From Chitinophagaceae bacterium (GTDB lineage Bacteria > Bacteroidota > Bacteroidia > Chitinophagales > Chitinophagaceae), in contig JAEUVB010000018.1 of NCBI GenBank assembly GCA_016786845.1, positions 1-64,000 on the forward strand: DNA of 64,000 nucleotides, given 5' to 3'. This document shows positions 28,273 to 39,000 of this stretch, one piece after another. The notes under the pieces are model-generated. The model worked only from the letters and a program-made list of their open reading frames with translations. It was not told the DNA's origin and ran no database searches. Each line of letters begins with the position of its first letter. Positions within the stretch are counted from its first letter, which is position 1. The position numbers were made by a program, and so were the translations under genes.

Positions 28273-29694
28273 TCAGGGTAAGATTTCTCCTCTGAGGGAG
28301 CCGGAACTGGAGTCAATGATCTTCACTTTGACATAATCACCGATTTGTGAATTCCCTTTCGCAAAATTGACCATTTTATTGGTGTCTGTGCGACCGCAAT
28401 GATCGCTATCCGCATTTTTCTTAGCGGGCCCTTCTACGAGAACGGTATGAATACGACCTAATTCTTCTAAATTTCTGATTCGACTGTTTTCCCGATGTAC
28501 ATCGATGATTTCACTGAGTCGCCGACTTTTTACTTCAGCAGGAACATCATCTTCATAGCGACGAGAGGCCAGGGTTCCCGGTCTTTCGCTATAAGCATAA
28601 ATATAAGCCAATTCATAAACACCATATTTCATCACGGATATCGTTTCCTGATGATCTTCTTCCGTTTCGGTACAAAAACCACAAATAATATCCGTACTGA
28701 TGGCGCAACCGGGGATGATCTCGCGAATACGATCTATTTTATGTAAGTACCATTCCTTGGTATAGGTTCGATTCATCAATTGCAGGATACGTGTACTTCC
28801 GCTTTGCAAGGGCAGGTGAATATAATTGCAAATATTCTCATACTTAGCAATCGTAAACAATACCTCATCGGTGATATCCTTAGGATGAGAAGTACTAAAC
28901 CGTACTCTCAGGAGAGGATCAATCAGGGCTACTTTTTCAAGGAGTTGAGCGAAACTCACCGAAGTATGATGAGCTTCATCCTCCCAACGATAACTATCTA
29001 CATTCTGCCCCAATAAGGTGACTTCACGATACCCCTGTTCAAACAACTCGGTGGCTTCGCGTACAATGGAATACGGGTCTCGACTGCGTTCCCGGCCACG
29101 GGTGAAAGGCACTACACAAAAGCTGCACATGTTGTTACAACCTCGCATAATGCTGACAAAACTGCTCACTCCATTTTGATCTAAGCGCACCGGGCTGATA
29201 TCAGCATAGGTTTCTTCTCTGCTTAATAATACGTTCACCGACTTTTGTCCTCCCTCTGCTTCTTCGATCAGGCTTGGTAATGAACGATATGCATCCGGAC
29301 CGATGACAATATCCACGAGTTTTTCCTCTTCCAACAGCTTGTCCTTAAGACGTTCTGCCATGCATCCCAAAACGCCGACCAATAAAGATCTGTTACGCTT
29401 TTTTAATCCTTTGAAATGATTGAGTCGGAAACGAACCGTTTGTTCTGCCTTTTCGCGAATAGAACAGGTATTGAGTAGAATCAGATCGGCTTGTTCTAGA
29501 TTTTGGGTAGATCCATATCCATGTTGGTGAAGTATAGACGCAATAATTTCACTGTCATTAAAATTCATGGCACAGCCATAACTCTCAATATAGAATTTTT
29601 TCTTCGATTCGGGGTTCAGTGTACTTTCCAATGCAGAACCCTGCACGCTTTCATCAATAGTTTTGGATGACAGATCCAACATAGAATGATTCAA
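28273..29694 (-). CDS. miaB: tRNA-2-methylthio-N6-dimethylallyladenosine synthase
   Basis: 473 aa radical-SAM methylthiotransferase acting on A37 of tRNAs that read U. The N-terminal UPF0004 domain carries three Fe-S cysteines ([28 protein letters not shown]). The radical-SAM motif [14 protein letters not shown] has the CxxxCxxC. The C-terminal TRAM domain ([11 protein letters not shown] ... [18 protein letters not shown]) completes the family order. The CSIREKAE motif favours MiaB over RimO or MtaB. An N-terminal extension of about 30 residues before the first domain is non-conserved; the start may lie slightly later. Confidence 0.94.
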   Translation of the reverse strand: MNHSMLDLSSKTIDESVQGSALESTLNPESKKKFYIESYGCAMNFNDSEIIASILHQHGYGSTQNLEQADLILLNTCSIREKAEQTVRFRLNHFKGLKKRNRSLLVGVLGCMAERLKDKLLEEEKLVDIVIGPDAYRSLPSLIEEAEGGQKSVNVLLSREETYADISPVRLDQNGVSSFVSIMRGCNNMCSFCVVPFTRGRERSRDPYSIVREATELFEQGYREVTLLGQNVDSYRWEDEAHHTSVSFAQLLEKVALIDPLLRVRFSTSHPKDITDEVLFTIAKYENICNYIHLPLQSGSTRILQLMNRTYTKEWYLHKIDRIREIIPGCAISTDIICGFCTETEEDHQETISVMKYGVYELAYIYAYSERPGTLASRRYEDDVPAEVKSRRLSEIIDVHRENSRIRNLEELGRIHTVLVEGPAKKNADSDHCGRTDTNKMVNFAKGNSQIGDYVKVKIIDSSSGSLRGEILP

Positions 29695-29835
29695 TTTTCA
29701 GCAAATATATAGGATTTGAAATAATGTAAATGAAGGGATATACGGTCTTGACGATTCCGATTACAAATTTTAAAGATTTTTTTTATACCCTATTGCTAAT
29801 CCGCGTTTATATTTACAAACTTGATAGTTGGATAT

Positions 29836-30924
29836 ATGAATAGTGCTACACAAAAAAAATCATTTTTTCAGGATAAAGATTACCATGCCTTCACAGCGCT
29901 GGAAAAAGCGCATTTTATTTCCTTTGCGCCTTATGCTTTCCAGGCCTCCGTGTTGCTTCGTGACTATGGCATCTTGAATAAATTACAGCAAGATTCAAAC
30001 GGTTGTGATTTCGAAACCCTCAAATCTGAAGTCAGCGTCAGTGCCTATGGCCTTCGCATCTTACTAGAAGCCGGAATCGGCATCGGTCTGTTGTTTGAGG
30101 AAGAGGGAAAGTATTTCATTACCAAGACCGGCATGATGTTCATCAGCGATGCCATGGTACGTATCAATACCGATTTCATGCGGGATATTTGTTATGAAGG
30201 TGCCGGCAAACTCAAGGAATCCATTGAAGAAGGCAAGCCCAAAGGACTTCCCTATTTAGGCCCTTGGGATACATTGTATGAAGGACTTTCCGTTCTGCCG
30301 CCTAAGGAAAAAACGAGTTGGTTCAATTTCGATCATTATTATTCCGATTATGTGTTCCCTTTGCTCATGCCCTATGTTTTCCAATCGAATCCGAAACACA
30401 TTTTGGACATTGGCGCTAACACCGGAAAATTCACGATACAATGTTTGCAGTATAATGCCGAGGTAGAAATGCATTTACTCGATTTGCCGGGTCAGTTGCA
30501 AATGGCGAAAAAGAATATTGAAGAGGCCGGCTTCCCGGATCGATTTGAATTGATTGCCCATAATATTTTAGACAACAACTTAGCCATACCGGGTCAATAT
30601 GACATCATTTGGATGAGTCAGTTTTTAGATTGCTTTTCGGATGAGGAGATTGTACATATTCTGGGCAAGTGTAAACAAGCTCTTGCTCCCGGAGGAAAAA
30701 TATTGATTAACGAAACCTTCTGGGATAAACAGCCTTTTCACTCATCCATGTATTCCCTACAAATGACTTCGCTCTATTTTACCACGATTGCGAATGGGAA
30801 TAGTCAGATGTATGATAGCCGGGTGTTTATTAAACTGATGGAAAGAGCCGGATTGAAAATTGAAAGCATCGAACATAAGATTGGCACCACGCATTCATTG
30901 ATTACAGCCAGTGTAGGTTCGTAA
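29836..30924 (+). CDS. Class I SAM-dependent methyltransferase (O-methyltransferase-like)
   Basis: 362 aa. The first part (about 20-105) looks like a winged-helix dimerisation domain, the rest a class I methyltransferase with SAM motif ILDIGANTGKFTIQCL and HLLDLPGQ after it. The layout resembles plant-type/ polyketide O-methyltransferases (methoxymalonyl or catechol-like). Substrate unknown and no biosynthetic neighbours help. I start at ATG 29836; a TTG 15 nt upstream is also in frame. TATATTTA at 29808-29815 could be the -7 element. Confidence 0.7.
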   Translation: MNSATQKKSFFQDKDYHAFTALEKAHFISFAPYAFQASVLLRDYGILNKLQQDSNGCDFETLKSEVSVSAYGLRILLEAGIGIGLLFEEEGKYFITKTGMMFISDAMVRINTDFMRDICYEGAGKLKESIEEGKPKGLPYLGPWDTLYEGLSVLPPKEKTSWFNFDHYYSDYVFPLLMPYVFQSNPKHILDIGANTGKFTIQCLQYNAEVEMHLLDLPGQLQMAKKNIEEAGFPDRFELIAHNILDNNLAIPGQYDIIWMSQFLDCFSDEEIVHILGKCKQALAPGGKILINETFWDKQPFHSSMYSLQMTSLYFTTIANGNSQMYDSRVFIKLMERAGLKIESIEHKIGTTHSLITASVGS

Positions 30925-30959
30925 TCGCCCATCACAGATTTCGCTTCGTATTACCTAGA

Positions 30960-31110
30960 CTATTTCCCTAATGATTTTTTGATTTGGGCGGCAGACACGC
31001 TTTCCGTTCCAAGTCCTCGCTCCTCCTGCGTCGTCACTGCGGGCTTTCCACTGCAATCGTTGCCGCTGTTCCTCACGAAAATCCGTTGGAGAATGAAGTG
31101 GATGTTACCA
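30960..31110 (+). repeat. Dispersed intergenic repeat copy
   Basis: The intergenic stretch holds the 23-base block 31013-31035 that recurs exactly at 9068-9090, with related flanks (GGGCTTTCCACTG after it). This is a second copy of the element in the 9-kb spacer. No gene. Confidence 0.6.
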
Positions 31111-31125
31111 ATGGACTAACCCTCC

Positions 31126-32454
31126 TTAAGGAAACAGGACCCCATGGTATTTGGTTACATCCACTTGAGGCACATTGGAACCAAATTTATGGTTGATGGC
31201 TTTAATAAATTCGTTCGCAATGAGGGCATAACCACGCTGATTGGGGTGCACCCCATCGAGACTAAAAGCACCTCCACTCACAAATGCGGCACTGAGCGAA
31301 ATGCCATTATAGCCCATACCGGATTTGAATGAATTGAGATAGGTATTCATATCCACAAAGGCCAAATTGTATTGTACGGCAATGGAGGCTATACTCGCAT
31401 TATAAGCAGAGATATACTGTTGAATCACTGAAGTTTCAATTTGATCCAAGACATATTGATCTCCGAGCGGCTTGGCAGGATCGACACCCCATTGTCCACA
31501 TCTCAACGAATCGCCCGGAGTGGTGAGCAAGATGAGATCGGCGGATGTTGCTTTACGCATATTACCGGGGGCAAAACTATCGACAATAAGAAACCCATTG
31601 GCACCAGCGGTCCATGTGATGCCCGACATACCCAAAGAGGCATACAAGGCATTGAGCGTATCGGCCTTCCCTTGGGTTAAGGTAACCCCATTCCAGGGTA
31701 TGGTTGTGAAATACGGAACTGAAGTTACATTCGGAATATTGGCGATAACACCTTTCACTCCGCGCTTGAACATCGTATCGGCGATTTGTGTCAGTGACTG
31801 ACGTACGGCCACAGAATCGGACAATGCAGGACTGAATAAACCACTTGGGGGCACGGCGCCACCGGTTGCATATAACAGCACATCATTGTTTCCTAACCAC
31901 AAGGAATAAAAAGTTGGATTGATGCGAAGGGCTTCGGAAAGCAGCGTACTGCTGCCCGGAGTTTCGCAGAAACGCTGGAGATAGGGATTAAAGAGACTGT
32001 ATAAAGTAAAATTAGCATCAATGGCACGGGCTCCGGGGGCGCCTACGAGGTTGTAGGGTCCTTGAGCAGATACATTACTAAAGGCTGTTCCACCTCTTGG
32101 ATCAAAGATTGGAGACAAGGATGGCGTTGTACTGCCACAGGGTGTAACATAACCTAGTATGCGTCGGGGATTACCACTGCCGTCGTTTCCGGCACCTTCA
32201 TCCATCAAGGGTATTTTGAAATCACCTCCACCGGCCAATTTGAATTGTTGGGCCATCAAATGCGGAAAACTATTCAGCTGACCTTCACGATACAAAGCAC
32301 CATCCTGAAATCCGGAGGTGAGAGAATTACCGATGGCCACGTACCGGGTAAAGTCGGCCGCCCCGTGCTGAATATCCTGTTGATCCAGTGAGGTTTTACA
32401 GGCATTGAACAGCAAGAAAGAGAAAGCAGTGAGCGGTAGAAAGAACTTTTTCAT
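31126..32454 (-). CDS. SGNH/GDSL-type hydrolase lipoprotein
   Basis: 442 aa. The leader ends FLLFNACKTS, a lipobox with Cys19, so it is anchored in a membrane. Block I is IGNSLTSGFQDG (Ser in GNSLT), block III LWLGNNDVLLY (Asn), block V DGVHPNQRGYAL (Asp and His): all SGNH catalytic residues are present, with the Asp and His in the usual D-x-x-H. It would hydrolyse an ester or acetyl group of a lipid or glycan on the cell surface; substrate unknown. It starts 3 nt after the stop of the FadL-like gene upstream, so the two form one operon. Confidence 0.85.
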   Translation of the reverse strand: MKKFFLPLTAFSFLLFNACKTSLDQQDIQHGAADFTRYVAIGNSLTSGFQDGALYREGQLNSFPHLMAQQFKLAGGGDFKIPLMDEGAGNDGSGNPRRILGYVTPCGSTTPSLSPIFDPRGGTAFSNVSAQGPYNLVGAPGARAIDANFTLYSLFNPYLQRFCETPGSSTLLSEALRINPTFYSLWLGNNDVLLYATGGAVPPSGLFSPALSDSVAVRQSLTQIADTMFKRGVKGVIANIPNVTSVPYFTTIPWNGVTLTQGKADTLNALYASLGMSGITWTAGANGFLIVDSFAPGNMRKATSADLILLTTPGDSLRCGQWGVDPAKPLGDQYVLDQIETSVIQQYISAYNASIASIAVQYNLAFVDMNTYLNSFKSGMGYNGISLSAAFVSGGAFSLDGVHPNQRGYALIANEFIKAINHKFGSNVPQVDVTKYHGVLFP

Positions 32455-32456
32455 AA

Positions 32457-33716
32457 TTAATTCTGTGATTCGTTTTTCTTTGGTTGAAAGGAATAGGTCA
32501 AGCCCAGTGCGGGTGCAATGACTTTGGTTTGAAAGGTGCCCTGAAGATTCGTTTCGAGGTTGGTTTGGGTACGGGACGGTACATTTTCATAGAGCAGCGC
32601 CAGGTCGAGTTTAAGTTTCGGTGTGAAGGCGTAAGAAGCTCCGAGGGTGAATCCCAATTTATTATTGTCGGGTAATTCGGGGGCCACATAACCTTCCTGA
32701 ACGGGAGTTTGATCGTAGAACATGCCCGCCCGAAGTGTCGCTTTCTCGGTGGCTTTCATTTGTAATCCGAATCTCACCGCCACCGCATTTTGATAGAGAC
32801 GCGGTGACTTATCGTCGGTAATGGCTGCCGTATTGATTTCATAATCGAAGCCAAGAGAATCGAAGGATTTCCAGAAAGTATAATTGAAATCGATGGCTGC
32901 GGTAAGACGCTTGTTGATCTGATAACTGATACCTGCATCAATTTCAGATGGAAGAGGTAATTCCGTTTTGAAAGAATTGCTTGCCGGGAAGCTGCTGCTC
33001 AAACCTGAGGGAATATTGGAGAAGGTGGCCTCTCCCTGTTTCACTTTCATGACCACTTTCGAATGGTAAGTGACTCCGATATTGAATCGTTCATTGGCCT
33101 TGACATAAACACCTGCGTTGAATCCGATACCATTGGCTTTACCATTGAGTGAGGCTTTCGCAATATCCTGATTGGCGCCACTGGTGATGGGAAGGTCTTT
33201 TTCAAGATTGACATGACCAAAGGAATAGATAAAACCTGCACCGATAGAAACGCTCTTGTTTAAACGGTAGGCCACAGTAGGTTGGAGAAAGATGGTTTGC
33301 AAATCGATGCGATGAAGAATATAACGACCCGACCAATCGGTGGGATACATGATGCCGCTGCCGAAGGGTGTATAGGCGCCGAGACCGACATTGATTTTGT
33401 CGGTCAGGGCGTAATTTCCATAAAGGGAAAATGGCGTGAAGACCTGAGACTCTGCATGGGTGATGGTATTGGTATGAGTTTCGTAAAAGGAGGTTGAGGG
33501 AAATAAGAGATTGACACCACCATTGATTTGATTACCGACGAAACTTAAACCGGCAGGGTTAAAATACAGGGTAGCCGCATCAGTGGCAAAGCCTACCCCG
33601 GTATGCCCCATGCCCGATTGATTGATGCCCTGCAAGGCAATTTTAAAACCGCCGGCCCACAAACTAATTGGGCTGAGCAACGCAATAAGGCTGTATGCGA
33701 ATACTATTCTCTTCAT
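32457..33716 (-). CDS. Outer-membrane hydrocarbon/fatty-acid transport protein (OMPP1/FadL/TodX family)
   Basis: 419 aa. Signal peptide ending LWAGGFKI (the family's mature start A-G-G-F), the N-terminal LQGINQSGMGHTGVGFA plug sequence with DAATLYFNPAGLSF, and many beta-strands to a C-terminal GLTYSF-type end. It should form an outer-membrane channel for hydrophobic molecules. Start set at ATG 33716; the 90-nt longer in-frame version from 33806 has a non-signal N-terminus. Probable operon with the downstream SGNH lipoprotein (2-nt spacing), which may release the fatty acids that it takes up; this is inference. Confidence 0.88.
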   Translation of the reverse strand: MKRIVFAYSLIALLSPISLWAGGFKIALQGINQSGMGHTGVGFATDAATLYFNPAGLSFVGNQINGGVNLLFPSTSFYETHTNTITHAESQVFTPFSLYGNYALTDKINVGLGAYTPFGSGIMYPTDWSGRYILHRIDLQTIFLQPTVAYRLNKSVSIGAGFIYSFGHVNLEKDLPITSGANQDIAKASLNGKANGIGFNAGVYVKANERFNIGVTYHSKVVMKVKQGEATFSNIPSGLSSSFPASNSFKTELPLPSEIDAGISYQINKRLTAAIDFNYTFWKSFDSLGFDYEINTAAITDDKSPRLYQNAVAVRFGLQMKATEKATLRAGMFYDQTPVQEGYVAPELPDNNKLGFTLGASYAFTPKLKLDLALLYENVPSRTQTNLETNLQGTFQTKVIAPALGLTYSFQPKKNESQN

Positions 33717-33838
33717 CTTTAAGGAGTTAAGGATGCGAAAAATAATGTATAAATGGAGAAGTAGGGAAATAAGTTGAGGGAATTTTGAGGGATGTGGGAA
33801 AGTCAATGATGAGAGTTACTTGACAATGTGGTGGGGGG

Positions 33839-33937
33839 CGATGGGCTGAACCCATCGTTGAGGTCATTAGTCATTGCAGGCGTGGTTATGTGTCGATGGG
33901 CTATACCCATCGTTGATGTCTGTCGCCCCTTCAGGGC
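33839..33937. repeat. REP-like palindromes between fadL-like gene and rnhA
   Basis: Three hairpins in about 100 bp. 33839-33857 and 33894-33912 are near-identical palindromes (CGATGGG, five-nt loop, CCCATCG), the second followed by GCCC-CTTCA-GGGC at 33925-33937. The loops are CTGAA and CTATA. The shape is like a repetitive extragenic palindrome family; other copies were not seen in this window. Confidence 0.75.
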
Positions 33938-33968
33938 TAGGGAAGGTAAAGGTGAATGCATTGAAGGA

Positions 33969-34445
33969 TCAGAAGTCCAGCGCGTCCTGTTGATTTTGTT
34001 CGAACCAGGTATCAACGAGGTGGTGGTGGCCGTCAGCGGCAGCGGTAGCCAATTCATCGCAGCGGTTATTTTCCGCATTGGAAGCATGGCCCTTGACCCA
34101 TACAAATTTAATGTTGTGTTTTTTGTAGAGATCGAGGAGTTGAAGCCAAAGATCTTTGTTTTTTTTGCCTTTGAATTGCTTCTGTACCCAACCGAAAACC
34201 CATTTTTTTTCGATGGCATCGACGACATATTTACTATCGGTATGGATGAGGATATTGAGGGGGTGACGCGTGAGGGATTGGAGGGCTACAATAACGCCCA
34301 TCAGTTCCATACGGTTGTTGGTGGTCAGTCGGTAGGCACCACTGAGTTCCTTGCGAGAGCCTTTCCATATCATGACGATGCCGTAGCCTCCGGGGCCGGG
34401 ATTGCCGCGAGAGGCACCGTCGGTGTAGATATGGAGCGTTTCCAG
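33969..34445 (-). CDS. rnhA: Ribonuclease HI, probable CTG start
   Basis: 158 aa if started at CTG 34445; the ATG at 34373 would give only 134. RNase HI cuts RNA in RNA-DNA hybrids. The frame upstream of that ATG encodes LHIYTDGASRGNPGPGGYGI, which holds the first catalytic Asp. The other residues are Glu in NNRMELMGV, Asp in IHTDSKYV and Asp in NNRCDELA, so all four carboxylates of E. coli RNase HI (155 aa) are present only with the upstream part. Between the in-frame TAA and that region there is no ATG, GTG or TTG: codons are AAG AAA TAC TCC CTG GAA ACG CTC. CTG is my best start; an error in the sequence cannot be excluded. It lies 34 nt after ffh. Confidence 0.85.
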   Translation of the reverse strand: METLHIYTDGASRGNPGPGGYGIVMIWKGSRKELSGAYRLTTNNRMELMGVIVALQSLTRHPLNILIHTDSKYVVDAIEKKWVFGWVQKQFKGKKNKDLWLQLLDLYKKHNIKFVWVKGHASNAENNRCDELATAAADGHHHLVDTWFEQNQQDALDF

Positions 34446-34479
34446 GGAGTATTTCTTTTAAAGGCTTAGTTGTTAGTGC

Positions 34480-35802
34480 TTATCTGGAACCCGGCATTTT
34501 CATACCGAAGCCACCCATTTTGTTCATCATTTTCATCATGTCTTTCATTTGTTCGAATTGCTTCATGAAGGCATTGACGTCGTTGATATCTTTTCCGCTG
34601 CCGAGGGCGATGCGTTTGCGTCGGCTTTGGTCGATGATTTCGGGGTTTTTACGTTCTTCGGGGGTCATGGAGCCGATCATGGCTTCTATGCCTTTGAAGG
34701 AATCGTCGCTGATATCGATATCCTTGACGGCTTTACCGACACCGGGGATCATACCGAGAAGGTCCTTGATATTCCCCATTTTTTTGATTTGGGCGAGTTG
34801 GTTGCGAAAATCGTCGAAGTCGAACTTATTGGCACGGATCTTCTTTTCAAGTTTTTTAGATTGCTCCTCATCGAATTGTTGCTGGGCACGTTCGACGAGG
34901 GTGGTGATATCACCCATGCCGAGGATACGCTGGGCCATACGCTCGGGGTAGAAAACATCGAGTGTTTCGAGTTTTTCACCCATAGAGACGAACTTGATGG
35001 GTTTTTTGACCGTGTATTTGATGGTGAGGGCGGCACCACCGCGGGTATCGCCATCGAGTTTGGTGAGGACGACGCCGGTGAAATCGAGGCGTTCGTTGAA
35101 AGCTTTGGCGGTGTTGACCGCATCTTGACCCGTCATGGAATCCACGACGAAGAGGATTTCCTGGGGTTTGACGGCGGAGCGGATATTGGCCACTTCGGTC
35201 ATCATTTCTTCATCGATGGCGAGGCGGCCCGCGGTATCGATGATGACGACATTGTTGTTATTTTGTTTGGCGAAGGCTACGGCGTTTAAGGCAATAGAGA
35301 CCGCGTCTTTGTTTTCGCGTTCGATGTGGATGGGCACATTGATTTGTCCGGCGAGCACATTCAACTGATCCATTGCCGCGGGGCGGTAGATATCGGCGGC
35401 AACGAGGAGGGGTTTTTTATTCTTCTGGGTTTTGAGGAAGTGGGCCAATTTACCCGAGAAGGTGGTTTTACCGGAACCCTGAAGACCTGCGATGAGGATG
35501 ACGGTGGGATTTGCGCTGATATCGAGTTCTTCTTCGGTACCACCCATGAGCTCCACGAGTTCATCTTTCACGATTTTGACCATGAGTTGGCCGGGGGTGA
35601 CGGAGGTGAGCACCTTTTCGCCGAGGGCCTTGACCTTTACCTTATCGGTAAATTCTTTGGCGATGGCATAGTTGACATCGGCATCGACGAGGGCGCGGCG
35701 AATTTCCTTGACGGTAGCCGCCACATTGATTTCGGATATTTTGCCTTCACCCTTGAGGGTTTTGAACGCGCCTTCGAGCCTTTCGGTCAGATTATTGAAC
35801 AT
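34480..35802 (-). CDS. ffh: Signal recognition particle protein Ffh (SRP54)
   Basis: 440 aa GTPase that delivers nascent membrane proteins to SecYEG with 4.5S RNA and FtsY. The N domain (NLTERLEGAFKTL...), G1 GLQGSGKTT, G3 DTAGRLAIDEEMM, G4 TKLDGDTRGG, and a Met-rich M domain (QMKDMMKMMNKMGGFGMKMPG) are all present. The ATG at 35802 is chosen over a longer frame to 35868 because MFNNLTERLEG is the standard N-terminus and the -7 element TATATTTG lies at 35823-35830. rnhA follows on the same strand. Confidence 0.97.
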   Translation of the reverse strand: MFNNLTERLEGAFKTLKGEGKISEINVAATVKEIRRALVDADVNYAIAKEFTDKVKVKALGEKVLTSVTPGQLMVKIVKDELVELMGGTEEELDISANPTVILIAGLQGSGKTTFSGKLAHFLKTQKNKKPLLVAADIYRPAAMDQLNVLAGQINVPIHIERENKDAVSIALNAVAFAKQNNNNVVIIDTAGRLAIDEEMMTEVANIRSAVKPQEILFVVDSMTGQDAVNTAKAFNERLDFTGVVLTKLDGDTRGGAALTIKYTVKKPIKFVSMGEKLETLDVFYPERMAQRILGMGDITTLVERAQQQFDEEQSKKLEKKIRANKFDFDDFRNQLAQIKKMGNIKDLLGMIPGVGKAVKDIDISDDSFKGIEAMIGSMTPEERKNPEIIDQSRRKRIALGSGKDINDVNAFMKQFEQMKDMMKMMNKMGGFGMKMPGSR

Positions 35803-35822
35803 GGGTATAAAAATTTGAGGTG

Positions 35823-35830
35823 CAAATATA
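35823..35830 (-). promoter_or_regulatory. -7 element of ffh
   Basis: On the minus strand TATATTTG (35823-35830) lies 20 nt upstream of the ATG; TTTTCC-like sequence precedes it but no clear TTTG is at the expected spacing. Confidence 0.5.
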
Positions 35831-35928
35831 TTTAAAGGGAGGGAGAAGGCGTGGAAAATTTTGCCCATACTAAAATGGGATAAGATTAAGGATTAGAGCA
35901 TTTCAAAAAAATATTAGCTGAATTGAAA

Positions 35929-35963
35929 AAACCTTGTCCGTGCAAATTTGCCGGGCAAGGTTT
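35929..35963 (-). terminator. Intrinsic terminator after the T9SS hydrolase gene
   Basis: A 12-bp stem AAACCTTGTCCG / CGGGCAAGGTTT with one wobble, whose loop contains the palindrome GCAAATTTGC, followed on the minus strand by a T run. It lies 70 bp past the stop of the 36033-39086 gene and before the ffh promoter. Confidence 0.85.
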
Positions 35964-36032
35964 ATTTGAAAAACCATCTATTTAGAGTATTCGCAAGAAT
36001 CCTTCTATCAAAAAGGTAGTGTTAACTCAAGA

Positions 36033-39000
36033 TTACATCTTGATGGCCTTCGCGGTTTGAATTTGTCCATCCATTTTCACTTGAATCATATAGGCTCCGG
36101 GTGCAAGGTTGGTATTCGGAATATTCAAATTTCCGGAAGGTAGATTTCGGTATGACTTCTGCCATATTTTCTTACCCTGCATATCGGTGAGAGAGACTTC
36201 AATGTCACGGTCTAAATATGTATACAGGATCAGATTCCAATCACCTCTCGAAGGATTCGGATAGACATCTATGCGATAGTTTCTGCTCTTAGCACCTAAT
36301 TGATATTCATCCTTAGCCGTACATCCCATTGGCCCATGTTGTACATTAAATGTTTTGGACAGATAAGTGATGCCGCTGCAGGGATTGGTAATTTTGACAT
36401 CTATTTCCTGGGCTTGGTTTCCATTTAAATTCAAGGGAATAAAATACCCAAATGCGTTTGGATTGCAGCCATACCAGGTAAATCCACCATCATCACTATA
36501 TTCATAGGTATTCACAGATAATGCCGGCGAAACCTGCGCATGATAGTAACATGAATTTCCACCATTGCTCGCAAATGTGATGGTGTAGTTTGGCATATTT
36601 CCTGAATTAATATCCTTTATAATTTCTTTATCGGCACCGCAAGGGAGGTTATTGGTTTTAGGGGTGATGATGATTTTTACCCATGCGTTCGGATTACCGC
36701 CAATGGCCTGCACTGTCACTGATGAATTATTAAAGGATACGATTTGCAAACCTGAACTGACGGACCAAGTATATGTCATACCTGAAGGCACCGGGTAATC
36801 TAAGTTAAAGGTTACTATTTGGTTCATGCACAAGCTGCTTTGTCCATTTATTTTCATCGCACAAATGGAAGGACAACCCTGGGTGCCGAAATCGACTTCC
36901 TGTTCCAGCCAATGAGCACTTGCTGTACTGAAATAGGAATGTTCCTCATTATGCGTAGGTGTATAATAATTGTCAAAAGGTATTTCTGATGTACAGACTA
37001 AATTCCTGTCATCCACGGATTGGGACCAATTGACATTCGTATTATTAAAACCCAATGAACTGATCAAAGGAATGAAACAATGATTTTGGGTATAGGTATA
37101 CCAATGTCGGGTATATCCATCTGTGGCCATTTTCGGATCTATGGCATCGAAGAATTCCTTTTGGGAATTATGAAGCCCACCGGGCAACACATCCATACTA
37201 CCTCTGGGATTAAGATTAGTTACATAATGATCTGCCGCTATCAAATTCATACCCAGCACTTTGATTTTTAAGTACATATTTTGTGCGGTTTGATTGGTAT
37301 TGGGCATGAACCAATCTTTATCCCAAACTTTGACCACACCATAATAATTATGTGCATACAAATCCATCATCATGGCGCCGGACGGATGTTCGTTAATTCC
37401 TGTTCCACTACCATTCACCAGAGAAATTTTTCGAAGATTCATTGGGTATCCGTTAGATCCCGGAACACCGTTATTTTGTGCATTTGCATAGTAGGTTTGA
37501 AAGAAGGATGAAGCCCCATTTAATTCATTTCTTTGTTCGATTAAGAATTGTCTTGCCGCTTTGGCTTGCAGTTTTTCTTTATAGGTATCACGAGCTTTAG
37601 AATTGCCTAACAAGTTGCCAAAGGTCCAGATATTATCCTGTAAAGACAAAGGTATATTGGCACCGTGATGTGGGCTATCGAAACTCACCCAAAGGCGGGT
37701 ATTATGATTCATATTGTGCTTCTCCATATAGGCTAATGCATACCGACTGATTTGTCCGCCCATACTTGGGCCTACTATAGTCAGTTGTTCAGTGGAACCA
37801 TTTTGAAGTAATTTGGCATTGAGTTCTTGAATTAATTTCACGAGTATAAATGCATTCCTTTCAACATAATCGGCACCACCATCCCTGCCCGGGCGATGAA
37901 CGGTTTGATTGTTGACCCATTCGGGGATTAACAAATCTTGATTAGGTGTTCCTGATATCGGATTGTTACCAATTCCGGGAATTGTTGATCCCAGTGTTGG
38001 AAAATTTAATACGACGACATCATAACCTTTAGTTCGGAGCAATTGCCCGAGGTTAATATTTGTTTCATAATCCTTGAAATACTGGTCATAGAAAGTCAAA
38101 TAATTCCTGGCCTTATCTAATGGATCATAACCATCCAAAACGATAATTGGTTTTTTCAATATAGGCTCACATTGGTCAGAAGTATTAGTCAGTTTATGAT
38201 AATAAATATGGTAATCGGCAAAACTTGTGGTAGCAATATTTTCATCATAGCCTTGAAACGGAATATCTGACGCAACTAATTCATTGCTTGGAGAACATGC
38301 ATAAAATGGATCAATCATGGTAGGCTTCTTCTTAAATTTAATCGGTTGTATTCCGGTAATATCGGTTGTTTGATTGGCCAGATGTACGATGATCTCCAAT
38401 GGAATTTCTTTTGACTCTTCGTCACCCTTAAATTCAACAGCTATAGGTTGGTTGGGATAAACCGTAAAAGTTTCATTCGTCGTCAGATTGTGTATCTGTA
38501 TCCACTCAATGATCTCCTGACAATTACTTAGAAAGTACTTTTGAGGTTCCCAGACAATTTGATAGGATTGACCTTCCTGTACCTCACTAATTGGCAAACC
38601 TGCCAGGCATACCTGATGAGTCAGATAAGGGCTATCGCCTAATTTATCGACGAAATTATTTCCATTTTTAATAATGCGTCCATCCACCAATGCCTGCGGG
38701 TCGATAGAAGCAAAATTATAATGGATGGCCACGATGGGTATTTTAGCAAGCCTTAAATCCTTATCAATATCTTCTCTCATGGTCTCGTATTTACCGACCC
38801 TCTCCTGCTCATAGACTTTTGAGTTTTCCAGGTCCCACCAAGACTGATAAAGTTTATACTCATCCAACGTGGCTCCGGAGGTCCATTCTTTCAAGTTGCT
38901 CCACGGATAGACCCGATCGTATAAAGTAGCATAAGGAATTCTGCTTTTTTCCAGGCCCTGACTTAATTGGTCAAATAACTCCGGAAAGGTTTGATTGCCA

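Noticed and set aside
34520..35835. Long plus-strand ORFs across ffh and other genes
   Set aside because: They are shadows of the clearly identified minus-strand genes and show no domains.
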